DNA from: Sipunculus nudus
Taxonomy: Eukaryota; Annelida; Sipuncula; Golfingiida; Sipunculidae
Direction of reading: 5' to 3'
Assembly (NCBI GenBank): GCA_026874595.1
Contig: CM049307.1
Span: forward strand, 56,625,870-56,689,869
DNA length: 64,000 nt
Shown: positions 48,991 through 58,899 of the stretch, piece by piece
Layout of the letters: each line of letters starts with the position of its first letter
Numbering within the stretch: position 1 is the first letter of the stretch
Translations under genes and position numbers: made by a program
The notes under the pieces: model-generated
The model's database searches: none
What the model was told of the DNA's origin: nothing
What the model saw: only the letters and a program-made list of their open reading frames with translations

Positions 48991-49650
48991 GTTTGATCAT
49001 TTTTCTTACGGGTGCTGTCTGCTTTGGGTCCAGACATGTTTGGGAAACAACCTAAACCGTCATCTCGATACAGGCCTAGAGCATTTTCACCAAATTCCTT
49101 TTTCAACATATCTAGGATGTATAAACCAACAATTTCGCACACTTCAGCGCCATCAAAACTGCCCATGGTGACGTCAAAGCTAGTGTGATCTTTTTTCACC
49201 CAGGTGTTACCGTTGCTAAACAGTAATCTTTTCCTGCTGTGCAGGATGATTTTGATAACATCATCTGGAATGGAGACCATGGTTTTGGCAAATTTGAGGG
49301 CTTTCATGAGTAGATCTACTGTGATCGAGGGGTAAAAATCAACGATATCAAACTTTATGAACTTTGATTTTTGTTTCAGCTTCAATTTCTTGAACCAAGA
49401 TATTACCTGTGCGGTGTTTTGCCACTGGTTGAGTTTGGTTTTCAGTCTCAGTTGGCTATTAATTTTTTCCAAGTGCTTTTTGCTAATGATACCTATTACA
49501 GATTTTGCTGGATTTATCAGTCTGCACTTGGGGTTTTGTTCAAAATTATCCTTGTGGTCTTCCGAAGTAATGTTAGCATTACGCTCCGCCATGACTTCGA
49601 TTCGGTCTGCTAGGTTAAGGGAACCGGCTATTTCTTTGGCGTCTGTATTG
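48957..49650 (-). pseudogene. Penelope-like reverse transcriptase domain
   Basis: This domain copies the element's RNA. The 211-codon open part (48,957-49,592) contains CRLINPAK at residues 23-30 and FDIVDFYPS at 81-89 (the first catalytic Asp). It continues with TMGSFDGAEVCEIVG at 142-156 and YRDDG at 175-179 (the catalytic Asp pair). This is the layout expected of Penelope-type RTs. Upstream coding continues in the same frame (NLADRIEV just before residue 1). It is separated from the N-terminal part by a frameshift near 49,655. At the downstream end an extra A in an A-run (near 49,000) shifts the frame before the stop. The catalytic residues are intact, so decay is recent or partly a sequencing matter. 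Confidence 0.85.
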
Positions 49651-50110
49651 ATATTTTACAGATATTTTTGTCTGCCTTTTTGTATGTCTTAGTGATGTTG
49701 TCTGTTAGGAGTTTATTGTAGTATTCTTTCGGTATACTGTACAGGTTGGTGGTCTTATCTGCCTGTACTAGGGGATTGTCAGATTGTCTTGATGTCATTG
49801 GCCATTTGTCTCTGGAATCCATTGTGTGAGTGCTGGAATTCAATGTTCCGGACCATTTCGTAGATATCGCTTTCAAATGCCCTGAGGTGTTCGCTATGAG
49901 GGGGTGAATACGTGGTTTTGAATCCATAGTTTTGTTTAGCTTAAGTTTGACCAGGGTTTTCGTTATGGAATGCCTTCCATCGCATTCTCCAGAGTAGGCT
50001 TTCAACTTTACTTATTAGGGATTTGGTGTAGGACATTACTATGGATGGGAATGTTTTTCAAAGAATAGTCGAAGTTAGCTTTGTTCCTTCTGTAGATGTT
50101 ATAAGTTGAT
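49651..50110 (-). pseudogene. Penelope-like N-terminal region, frameshifted
   Basis: Two minus-strand frames together give the expected order. One frame reads ISKVESLLWRMRWKAFHNEN near 50,000, then FKTTYSPPHSEHL and FESDIYEMVRNIEFQHS. The other reads VQADKTTNLYSIPKEYYNKL near 49,750, then ITKTYKKADKN. The last motif precedes the reverse transcriptase in this family, and copy 1 has the equivalent LLVDKTNNFYKLEPEQY. At least two frameshifts and one stop are present. The region probably carries RNA-binding or structural roles in the family, but that is not established here. Confidence 0.7.
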
Positions 50111-50234
50111 TTTCTGGACAGGGTTGGTTAACAAAAGTGCTCGACAACGTACCTGTCGCTGAAGCTGGTGTAGAAGGTAGAGTTACCCTCCGTTGTAAAG
50201 TGCTCTATGGCCTACAGACTAGGCCAGAGCAGTA

Positions 50235-50420
50235 TAACTGTGAAGAAAAACAACACTGTAAATTTACTACAGTCTGTTTCACGGGATGCGACCCGATCAT
50301 CAGGTGAATGTTGTTAGAATGAAGCTAACGGCGTGGTATAAAAAGCCGAGACTATACGAGATTATGAGATTATGCTTTGTGCGTATTTGGGGGAACATTT
50401 AATGACTGACACTGATCCTA
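50235..50420 (-). repeat. Upstream terminal direct repeat (pseudo-LTR)
   Basis: This is a 186-bp partner of 46,695-46,880 in the same orientation, exactly 3,540 bp away and about 95% identical by eye. It lies upstream of the coding region on the minus strand and would contain or precede the element's promoter. Confidence 0.93.
50249..50315 (-). ncRNA. Type I hammerhead ribozyme (upstream copy)
   Basis: Its CTGATGA core, stem II, GAAA, stem III and GTA cleavage triplet are identical to those of the downstream copy. One difference falls in helix I: the distal strand reads GTAAAT instead of GTGAAT, producing a C-A mismatch with ATTCAC. The core is otherwise intact, so reduced but possible activity is inferred. 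Confidence 0.82.
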
Positions 50421-50464
50421 GTCTGTAGGCCATAGAGCACTTTACAACGGAGGGTAACTCTACC

Positions 50465-50467
<3 letters not shown>

Positions 50468-50522
<55 letters not shown>
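50468..50522. repeat. (TA)n microsatellite at the edge of Penelope-like copy 2
   Basis: This pure TA array of about 55 bp begins within a few bases of the outer inverted arm. Confidence 0.96.
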
Positions 50523-50524
<2 letters not shown>

Positions 50525-50549
50525 AAAGGGTATAAACAGAACAGTCGGT

Positions 50550-50625
50550 TCACTGCTAGTGTTGTTCGAACCCACGATCTTCCGATTTCCGGTGCGGCTG
50601 CCTTAACCTCTTGGCCATGCCAGAT
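50550..50625 (-). mobile_element. tRNA-like SINE head or tRNA pseudogene
   Basis: On the minus strand an A-box-like TGGCCAAGAGGTTAAGGC (50,600-50,617) is followed at tRNA spacing by a B box GGGTTCGAAC (50,564-50,573), with an enlarged middle as in Ser/Leu tRNAs. The T stem pairs poorly (GTGGG against AACAC) and I can find no acceptor stem. A SINE head or a pseudogene is therefore more likely than a working tRNA. Confidence 0.55.
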
Positions 50626-50723
50626 GCCCAACCCCTATGTGTATTTGCTATACTTTTACAGGAACCAGCGAAGTGACGTGCATGCAGCAGGGAGAAATGA
50701 TTGCTTTATATGGTATGCGTCTT

Positions 50724-50745
50724 TATATATATATATATATATATG
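50724..50745. repeat. Short (TA)n array
   Basis: This is about 22 bp of pure TA. Confidence 0.93.
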
Positions 50746-52087
50746 TTTTATTGGGTTAGCTTAATTTATACTTTGAACCCCGTGTGCTTATAAGACTCCA
50801 TATCCTAGTGTTTGTGAATACACCTGCATTATGTGCCATGCTGTTCCTGATAATCAAATATTCATGATATTCATGGGCAGTCAAAGACAGGGAACTATGT
50901 TCAATTAAGGGGAAGGTTAGTTACATAGGTGACGGGTGTGGGTCCAGTGATGCTTATAATATCGCTCACCCGGTAAATACAATGCGTCAAGTGCCTGTGC
51001 CTTGCATCAGCGAGCCCCAAGCATGCTATTTTATAAAATATCATAAAGAAAATTGAACCAATCAGGCGAGTTCCCGGTGCCTGTGTTCTTGTTGATATGG
51101 CGTGTGGACAGTTTAGCAATTCAACATTCAGCACCATCAAATGCATGTTCAAAATGCATGATATTACAGGCGAGGAAGCAATCTGAAGCAAAGCATCTGC
51201 TCAACATAGATTGAGACCTCGCTCAAAGGATTATGCTTATATACCACAGCAAAACAATCCCACTGGGTCTGCTCTTTAATCCTGGTCCGTCTTAATATTC
51301 AGTCTTACCCAAACCTTACACAAGTCTTCATTAAAATATGTTCATTGGTTTCCGCTTAATTCCTCTGACGGACAAACTAAACAAGAAGCAAATTAATTGA
51401 ACAACAGACACGGGAGAAAAGATAACCTCCTAGGCAGAGGTAATAAACTTCTCAATATTTTGTGCATTGAACTGTTAGCGGGTTAATGATAAATCCATCG
51501 TAAACTTGCGATATTTTTTTTCGAGAGAATATTGGCCCGGTTTATGTCAGCTACGCTGTTCTATCTAAGAAGCAAATATCTCCTTTCCAGGTAAACACCT
51601 GTGAAATAGGTTGTTCCTTTAAATTAACAGGACTACTTTGATGTTTGTCTGCCATTGTGTAAAATGTTTTAATAATCACGGAGAAAACGTATCACATCGC
51701 CTGCAAGGTAAAGCCGGCCTTTTGAAATAGTATCTAACGCAAGATCTTATAAGTACCAGCAGAATTTTATAGCTGTTCAGTGGCTGGAGCAGCGAAAACC
51801 CAGGGGTGATTTCAATGCCAAAAACTGGCTGCTACTTTCACAGACTGATCCAGTTTTCTAATCTAGGAATTGTCTCGTAAACCCTTTCACGCAAACAGGA
51901 TGGACGTTCGGCTTTTACCGTGAAGAAAGTGCAACTTCTAAAGTTTCACGTCAGCTTTAGCCGTTTATATCATTTTGACCTTCAGACTTAACAGAAAGAA
52001 AACGTTGTCCAGTGAAGGCAGTGTGCAATGTCACGATGTAGGAAAAGTTTTTGTTCTTCCACCAGGGGTTATCACACTGCGCAGAAT
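50746..52087. other. Intergenic-like DNA, nothing recognised
   Basis: One 96-codon minus-strand frame (50,901-51,191) lacks recognisable domains. No repeat ends were found. Confidence 0.45.
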
Positions 52088-52760
52088 CGGACTCACAAGA
52101 GTACGACTCAGTTGGTAAGGGTTCGTGGGCTTCAAAATCTAACGGTCCACGTTGCACCGGGGCTTCTCAAATACACCAACTGGTATAAATGTAGTGAAGA
52201 GAACAATGTAGTCCGTTTAAATATGTTGGATAAGAAATGTTTTGAGGCAAATTTCATAATGTTGGGTGTTCAGAAATCGATCGGGGGGGGGGGGGCTCCA
52301 GACCCCCCAGACCCTTCCTCCACTCTTTTTGTAGCCGCAACCTTTTTCTAAGGGTTTCGAACAAATATTTCAACCCCTTCCTCGCTTTTCATGACCTTGG
52401 GACTTTTTTTTAGTATTTTTCAACAGTCCTCCTAGGTTAGTTTATGAACAAGGGCATTTACTTTTTATTCTGGTTTGTAATTTTTATTAACCAACTAAAT
52501 ATAAAAAAAAATTAAAAGTAGAAAAGGAAAGGAGTGTAGAAGAGAAATATCGACTGCCATATCAAATAACAAAACATGGTTGTTTTTGTGGCAATATGGA
52601 ATGAGTAATATTTTGTAAGCATACGAATATGAAATGTAAACTGAACATATTTCCTTGAAATGTAACACATTTAGATTTTAAAGTTTGATAGTTGAGACTG
52701 GTAGTCCAGGCTGTCCCACAATGCCTACCAGGAAGGGGTTCGTGAAGAGTAGAAAAGATA
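52088..52760 (+). repeat. Dispersed repeat family C, copy 1
   Basis: Starting at GACTCACAAGAGTACG, this copy aligns in order with 63,445-63,785. Shared words include CGGGGCTTCT, GTGTAGTCC/TGTAGTCCG, AGTAATATTTTGTAA, TTTCCTTGAAAT and TTTGATAGTTGAGAC. Copy 1 carries about 330 bp (roughly 52,265-52,595) that copy 2 lacks. That extra part includes a G13 run (52,283-52,295) and a CCCCCCAGACCC stretch. No coding domain was found and the class is unknown. Confidence 0.8.
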
Positions 52761-55469
52761 TCTGGTGGAAGACTGGTCCAGCATTATCATACATAATACG
52801 AATGTTGTTAATCAGTCAGTATGAGAACAATTGTACCTCATGCCAAATTTGCATTTAAGTTAATAATGCGGTGGCCCCTTAAAATATTAACTTCCTTAGC
52901 TCAGCTGTCAGATACACTGATCACGAGGCGCAATGGTTTACACATTGAAAGCTAAAGCTGGGGCTGTTTTATTGTCCAAATAAACCGCAAGTGTAGCCGT
53001 ATCACGTGCGAAGAATTTTAATATTTTAAGTATCAGCAAGCGGATTTGCTACTACTCAGAAACTGTGAAACCAAATGTGTGATTATAAGTCTTAGAACAT
53101 TTTAGAGCATTTTAACATAACTTAATGGGCCGCCTTGTAGAAAAGGCACGGGGAAATGTCAGAAGAATCAAGTAAGACGCTTTAAATAATACTGGTGACG
53201 AAAAATCTGCTTCTATTAAAATTATCTATGGTCCTTTTAATATACCTAATGGTGTTTATGCACCTGATCTAATAATCTTTTTAAACTATGTTAGGTTTTG
53301 TTTAGCATATGGTTTATATTTTAAGTAGAAAAATGTCTTTATTACCTTGTGTGCAAGCCGGCATTTGTGAGCAGCGTCGTGGCAGCGGTTAAGTTACGTA
53401 TACGTGACAGACAGATTAACTGCACTGCGGCTGAAGTATAAAAAAAGCAGTGACCAGCCGAGCTGTGGATAGCTGCTACCTCTAGCGGCTGATCCAGCTT
53501 GCCGAGCTACCAGATGTATCGTCAATCTGTTCACACCAAATGGACGGCTGTTTAACTTAAACGGAAAGAACGTGCGATCCCTGAGGTCCCACCTAAGCTT
53601 TGGTGGTTTATAACCTCAAGGCCTTAAGAAAGTCACTAAGGAGAGCAGATATAGTGTGAGGAAGACATTTAAAAATGTCGCGTTGGAAAGTCATAACTGG
53701 AAGCACATTCTCCTAAGCAGAACAAGTTGTCATCCTCGATCCTAGGCCTGCGATATGTCATAGTGGCCCATGAATCTGGATAATAATCCCACAACCAAGT
53801 GTACGTTAAATTGGTGTATAATACTGCCCTGCTATTTGTTCATATATATCTTAAAATTTACCTACTATCAGGGCCTTTGTGGAAGGTTAGCATATTCTAA
53901 ACAAGCCATCTAGAATAAAGGTCTAGTAATACAATAAATAATAAATAAATTCACTTGGCCATGTACGAACTGCCACATGGTGATTCAGCTATTTTGTAAA
54001 TACGTGGGGAGAATATACGTTATGCAGATGTAGGGTAAATAGAGTCATATACCTTTGATATCGAAAGTGTCAGGGGCTTATGTGTATGCGACCTTGTATA
54101 AGTGCGTGTGTGTATCCGTTTATCCAAAATGTCTCATTGTTTTTCAATGCACTGTGTGGCCATTGAAGAAATACGAAACAATGATCATTTCTAGGCGGAA
54201 CGGTAAGGTGGAAATGCGAATTCGGTTCCGGATCCAGTAAAATTTGCATGTTTTATCACTGCTGTTGATAATCACTGAGCATTTTTTTTTGTTTTTACAG
54301 TACACTAATTCAAAACGTTCAACCTTCCCATTTCAGTTGTGTAGAATGATGGGCAAAAGCCATTTCCTCTAGGTTCTGTTTTGAATCAATATCACCTATC
54401 TTGCCAATGAATCTTAATGAATAAATGTGGAATGATGAGATAAAGCTCTATTATATTTGTGTATGTGGATACGATTGTCGGCGGAGATATGGACTCTGTT
54501 AGTGCTTTCTATTTCCTGGTTCAAGATAACAGGAATCAGCTTGTACCGGTAAAGTGCATGCTCGCTGAAAGAATAACATTTCGGTAATGGTAGTCTGTTT
54601 ATTGCTTACTGGCACGTCCGACATCGGTGTCGATAAAATAGGTTCTAATTTCAAATAGGTTCTACTTCTGAAAATGAAACGTTCCCATCTCTTCGGCGGG
54701 TTTCTGTTACATAAATTTCTAAAGCGCGAAACCAGGACATCATCTCCCTACGGCTCGGTTTAATCAATTTTTTTGTCGTTTTTCTTTTAACTTTCACTAA
54801 ATTACAGACTTCAATAAAGGCCGTTAGCCGATGACGCTTTTACAGGACAAAGCGACAGTTTATATGTCAGGAATTCCAAGGTATTAATGCTATAAATCAA
54901 TATTTTTATCTTCTATCCTTATCCTCTAAATAAATAAAAAATGTTGTTAATAGTAAATTGAACAGAAAAATGATAGGATGATATGATAAGTCAGGTTTCG
55001 AAAAACAGTCCAGTTGCACGATCCTTGAAAGATACGAGCTTAATCTAATATGGAAAAATGACTGAAAAAAGCACTTTTATGGTGTTTCTCAAGGATGTAC
55101 TACCAAGACTACCTTAGCAACGTTTGCAAGGGCAATAATATATCATTTAGTTAACAAGCATAAATAGTGGTATTTGTCCCCGAAATTGCTGTTTCTCTAT
55201 ATACTGTTCGAAATCATAGCTTGTTTATGTATTGTTTATATTTTATTTTTTTCGTTAGTTTATTGGAATAAACGGCATTTAACATATTTGAAAAATATAT
55301 GTTTTACGTATTGTTTATATGTATTTCAACGGTTCACAAGATTTCAAAAATATTCCGTGAGTTCGCTAGAATTAATGTGTCACATTATATACTAGGGTCG
55401 AGTCGAATACAGATGAGATCTAGACCTCTGTTCTCTGCCGATGTCCTTTCTGGGACTCTCATTGCCCTT
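52761..55469. other. Intergenic-like DNA, nothing recognised
   Basis: A GC-richer patch at 53,350-53,760 contains no long open frame. The remainder is AT-rich. I identified no gene or repeat. Confidence 0.45.
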
Positions 55470-55770
55470 TTCGTGTGTGCGTGTTTGTGGGTGTGATTGT
55501 TCACGACATAACTCACGCAAGCATGAACGGAAAATCATGAAATTGTCAAGGCATTTCGGGAATGGGCGGATGAGTAATCAGAGTATTCGCATTGAAATTT
55601 CCTGGAACAGCTATTGCCTCCACCAGAAGGTTATATGCGTCCCCGCTCGTGTGTGTGATGATGTGATGGTGTGTGTGTGTTTGTTCACAACATAACAATC
55701 ATGAACGGAATCACATGAAATTGTCAGGGTATATCGGGAATTTGACAATACAGAATCGATTAGATTTCGG
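55470..55770 (+). repeat. Dispersed repeat family B, copies 2 and 3 in tandem
   Basis: Two units each show a GT-rich lead, then TTGTTCACRACATAAC, CATGAACGGAA, TGAAATTGTCA and a 'TCGGGAAT' word (first near 55,490-55,570, second near 55,665-55,745). The second unit is preceded by CCTCCACCAGAAGGTTATAT, a typical start of this repeat type. The opposite-strand copy lies at 15.4-15.7 kb. Confidence 0.75.
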
Positions 55771-57377
55771 TGTACAGTCACTTCTGCACGAATAAACCCC
55801 GGAATATGGGAAGAATACGTGAATGCGAACACGGTGTCGGGAGCATCCTACATGACGGAGGCTTACATTCCTTTGAATGCAGATTTCTAGTAAATATTTG
55901 AACAAGTGTCCAGAACAGTCATTTTTCATTTTCAGCTAGCTGGTACGAAGTGTAGGGTAGGCACTTTGGTTAACAGCGCTCTTTGATCAAATCCGCCAAA
56001 ACGGATTCAAATTAATTTCTCCAATTTTATTAAATCTAGTTATATCCATCATTAAAAATATTTGCGTTTTACCATTTTTCTTTCGAAGTAAACGTGTGAC
56101 CAAAACGGAAAGGTATTACTTCTGCTCTTCAAGGTGGGGTACCACTAGTTTATCAATGATGCATATAGCGCTGGGCGGACGGGACACACAAGCCATTCAT
56201 CGTCTAGCTCAGCCATAATTACCGTTACAGACAAACAAAGATGGGTTTGCGGGCAATAAACACCTTATCTTGAACTTCTTCCGTCTCTTGAGACTTTCTA
56301 CGAGGTAGCACATAAGAAATTTGTTCAAGGATGGCCTAGGATCAGTGGAGATCATTTGATTTACGGGAAGAGAATGCCCGGGCAGTTATCGAAATATAAG
56401 ATATTTAAATTTAAACAGTGCATCCGGTTTGACATTAATTAACCGAATGAGTCACTTCGAGAATATATTATCAAATAATGATTGCCAAAATTTAATTTAA
56501 TCTCCCGTCCAGGATATGATTATTGTAATCAATGCTTAAACTAAATGAAATTAAAGAAATATCTGCAAAGAAACATAAAGAACATACACTTCGTTCGCTT
56601 TAGATTTCATTTATATTAAATTGTCAACCATTAATGTTCATTTCGTGCAATATTCAGATACCTACCTCATACAACCTTCTGTTTTGTTGTTAAGTCACTT
56701 AATTACTTGCCTGGGTTGTCACTGAGAGTTCCATACAGTCAATGACAGTTTATCGGAAATTGAATTTCCTGTAATAAAATGGAGAGTTGGGAAACAAAAA
56801 TAAAGCCAAGTAAAACCTCCGAGGGAACATGGGACCTTATTGTAGGTGAAATTCATACTCAAATATTGTCGTTAAACAAGAATAAAGGGTAATATTTACT
56901 TCACTTAGTGACCCAGTGACGAGGTCAAGGGAAACATTAAATCTTTGTACAAAGGTCTATGACCAATATAGCGGCAAGCACACCGTGTTTATAAAGATAA
57001 TATTTACCCAGACATAAACACCTCGAATGGCTGTACAAACTCATCGACTCGTCTTTTGAAACCGTATATGAAGAGATTGATACGTTACCTCCAAGGACAC
57101 TTAAAGTGGCAAAAGGCAATGTCATTGTTTGTGCATATTTGTATCACCGCTTTAGTAAGCCGACCGTAGCCCCAGGTGTTCCCAATGGCTATCGAACACT
57201 GAAATACCAATATACGTGAATGTTTCCTCTGCGAAGATCTATAGCTGACCTCCAATTTAATTCCAGTTACTATAAGTGTGTAGTCTTGTCTGAAAGTTGA
57301 TAGGCGGTTTTATATATTAATCTGCTCTACCTTAACTGTATCGAGCACAATACTGCAAGCACTGGAACCAACCTAGG

Positions 57378-57379
<2 letters not shown>
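55771..57379. other. Intergenic-like DNA, nothing recognised
   Basis: Only frames below 75 codons are present, with no recognised domain, repeat end or RNA gene. Confidence 0.45.

Positions 57380-57420
<41 letters not shown>
57380..57420. repeat. (TA)n microsatellite
   Basis: This is about 41 bp of pure TA. Confidence 0.96.
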
Positions 57421-57423
<3 letters not shown>

Positions 57424-57613
57424 TTACCATTTATACACTCCTAACACAGCAGTAATATGCATGCTAACTTCCTATTTTATATCCCTCCAAATAACCAATG
57501 GTACATTATAGCAGATTTTCCTAGGTTTCTCCACCAGATTGTTGGCAATGGAAAATAATTTATATAAATAAGAGATATTCCGTTTAATAAAACCGACTTT
57601 GAAAGCCACAGTA

Positions 57614-57616
<3 letters not shown>

Positions 57617-57681
<65 letters not shown>
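57617..57681. repeat. (TA)n microsatellite
   Basis: This is about 65 bp of pure TA, the longest such array in the window. The 109-codon minus-strand frame over it is an artefact of the array. Confidence 0.96.
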
Positions 57682-57686
<5 letters not shown>

Positions 57687-58899
57687 CCCACTCTCATTGA
57701 TCCAACCTTCTCGAACCGGCAAACAATGCAGTTTCAAGCAGTGGTTTCGTGAACAGACTTTTAGGACGAATGTAGCGTAAATAACTGTGTAAGGAATGAA
57801 TAGCAATCATCATTGAATACGGAGATGCAGAGCGGAAAGAGTGATTTATAGCATAAAATATAAGTCTTTCAATGGATAATCCTATATTTTCATCCTGTGA
57901 TAATTAATTACGGCCATCGACAATTATATTCAAGTAAGTCACAGATTAACTGAAAGTTATAAAACTAATTGAAAATCGAGATGATTAAGAATATTACAAT
58001 TATTGATACCTAAACCAACATAATAACGAAACAATATTACAATTGCTGATTTAGAATACAAAAATAATATAATGAAACAATGATAGAGAAATGTTGAGGC
58101 AAATATAGCAAAAACTGTAAGAGGAATACATGATTACAATGACTTTGAAAAGAGAATGTTAAGAATGAAAACTGAGAAACTTAAGTATGGTTAAAATGGT
58201 CATTTATTGTTGCAATCAAAAGGTAAAGACATTGTCTAATAACCATCGTAATTAGTTCTGATTGCATTCTTATTTTGTATTCTCACAGGATTTTGTGATT
58301 AAGTTGCTTTTGTAGCATGATTAGTTTATTCATTAATCACTGGATCAATACCGATGCTTCAGTGAAAAGCAAAATTTGTAAAAGAGTAGAGATCACATTA
58401 GACGGGAATGAGGGAACATGAAACAGTATCATTAATACGCGACCTTTCTAAAACATTTAAATCGGATCTGTATGAAAGAGCTGTATGCTGTAACTTTCCC
58501 CTGATCCCTTTACCGTGACTGCTAGATTTACCGATAATGTTAAAATATTTATGTCATGAAATGTAAGATCAGTGTAATGGAAACATGTTTTACATGCAGG
58601 ACATATATTATTTAGGTAATTTCTTTGTAAGGGGCATGTTGTAAAGTTAATCAACGTCAAAATTGAAAGGTCCTGATAATACTATATGTAAATAATATAA
58701 ACCCAACCTATATCGGTATCATGTCACAATGTGGACAGGAATGAAGTTTAATATATTACCACTCTTCCGTAGTTAAAGCATGTTTGCCAGAAAATGCAGC
58801 CGTGAATTGAACAAAACACTACCAACTGTATGGCTTAAGGCACAATTAATCGCTTGAATTCCTGATGGTAAAAATACTTGCTAAATTTTCAAATAACTT
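57682..58899. other. AT-rich DNA, nothing recognised
   Basis: The sequence is very AT-rich between 57,850 and 58,400. Only one short frame is present (67 codons, minus strand), and no feature is recognised. Confidence 0.45.

Larger units (their letters stand above)
46695..50464 (-). mobile_element. Penelope-like element copy 2 with terminal direct repeats and hammerhead ribozymes
   Basis: On the minus strand the order is: inverted 48-bp segment, upstream 186-bp direct repeat with ribozyme, N-terminal region, reverse transcriptase, cysteine-rich linker, GIY-YIG nuclease, 3' region with a nested MITE, and downstream direct repeat with ribozyme. An RT plus C-terminal GIY-YIG endonuclease, and hammerhead ribozymes in repeated ends (the 'pseudo-LTRs'), are established hallmarks of endonuclease-bearing Penelope-like retroelements. 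The repeat-to-repeat distance is 3,540 bp, or about 2.9 kb without the MITE. CA/TA and TA microsatellites lie at the two outer edges. Frameshifts make it non-autonomous as it stands. Confidence 0.88.
50176..50464. repeat. Perfect 48-bp inverted repeat around the upstream pseudo-LTR
   Basis: The arm at 50,176-50,223 begins GGTAGAGTTACCCTCC. Its exact reverse complement occupies 50,417-50,464. The 193-bp interior holds almost the whole upstream direct repeat, including its ribozyme. On the minus strand the outer arm is therefore an inverted copy of sequence lying just inside the repeat. Confidence 0.95.

Noticed and set aside
48224-49692. Plus-strand open frames of 67-111 codons (48,224-48,460; 48,639-48,842; 49,357-49,692)
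   Set aside because: These are antisense to the well-identified nuclease and reverse transcriptase of Penelope-like copy 2.
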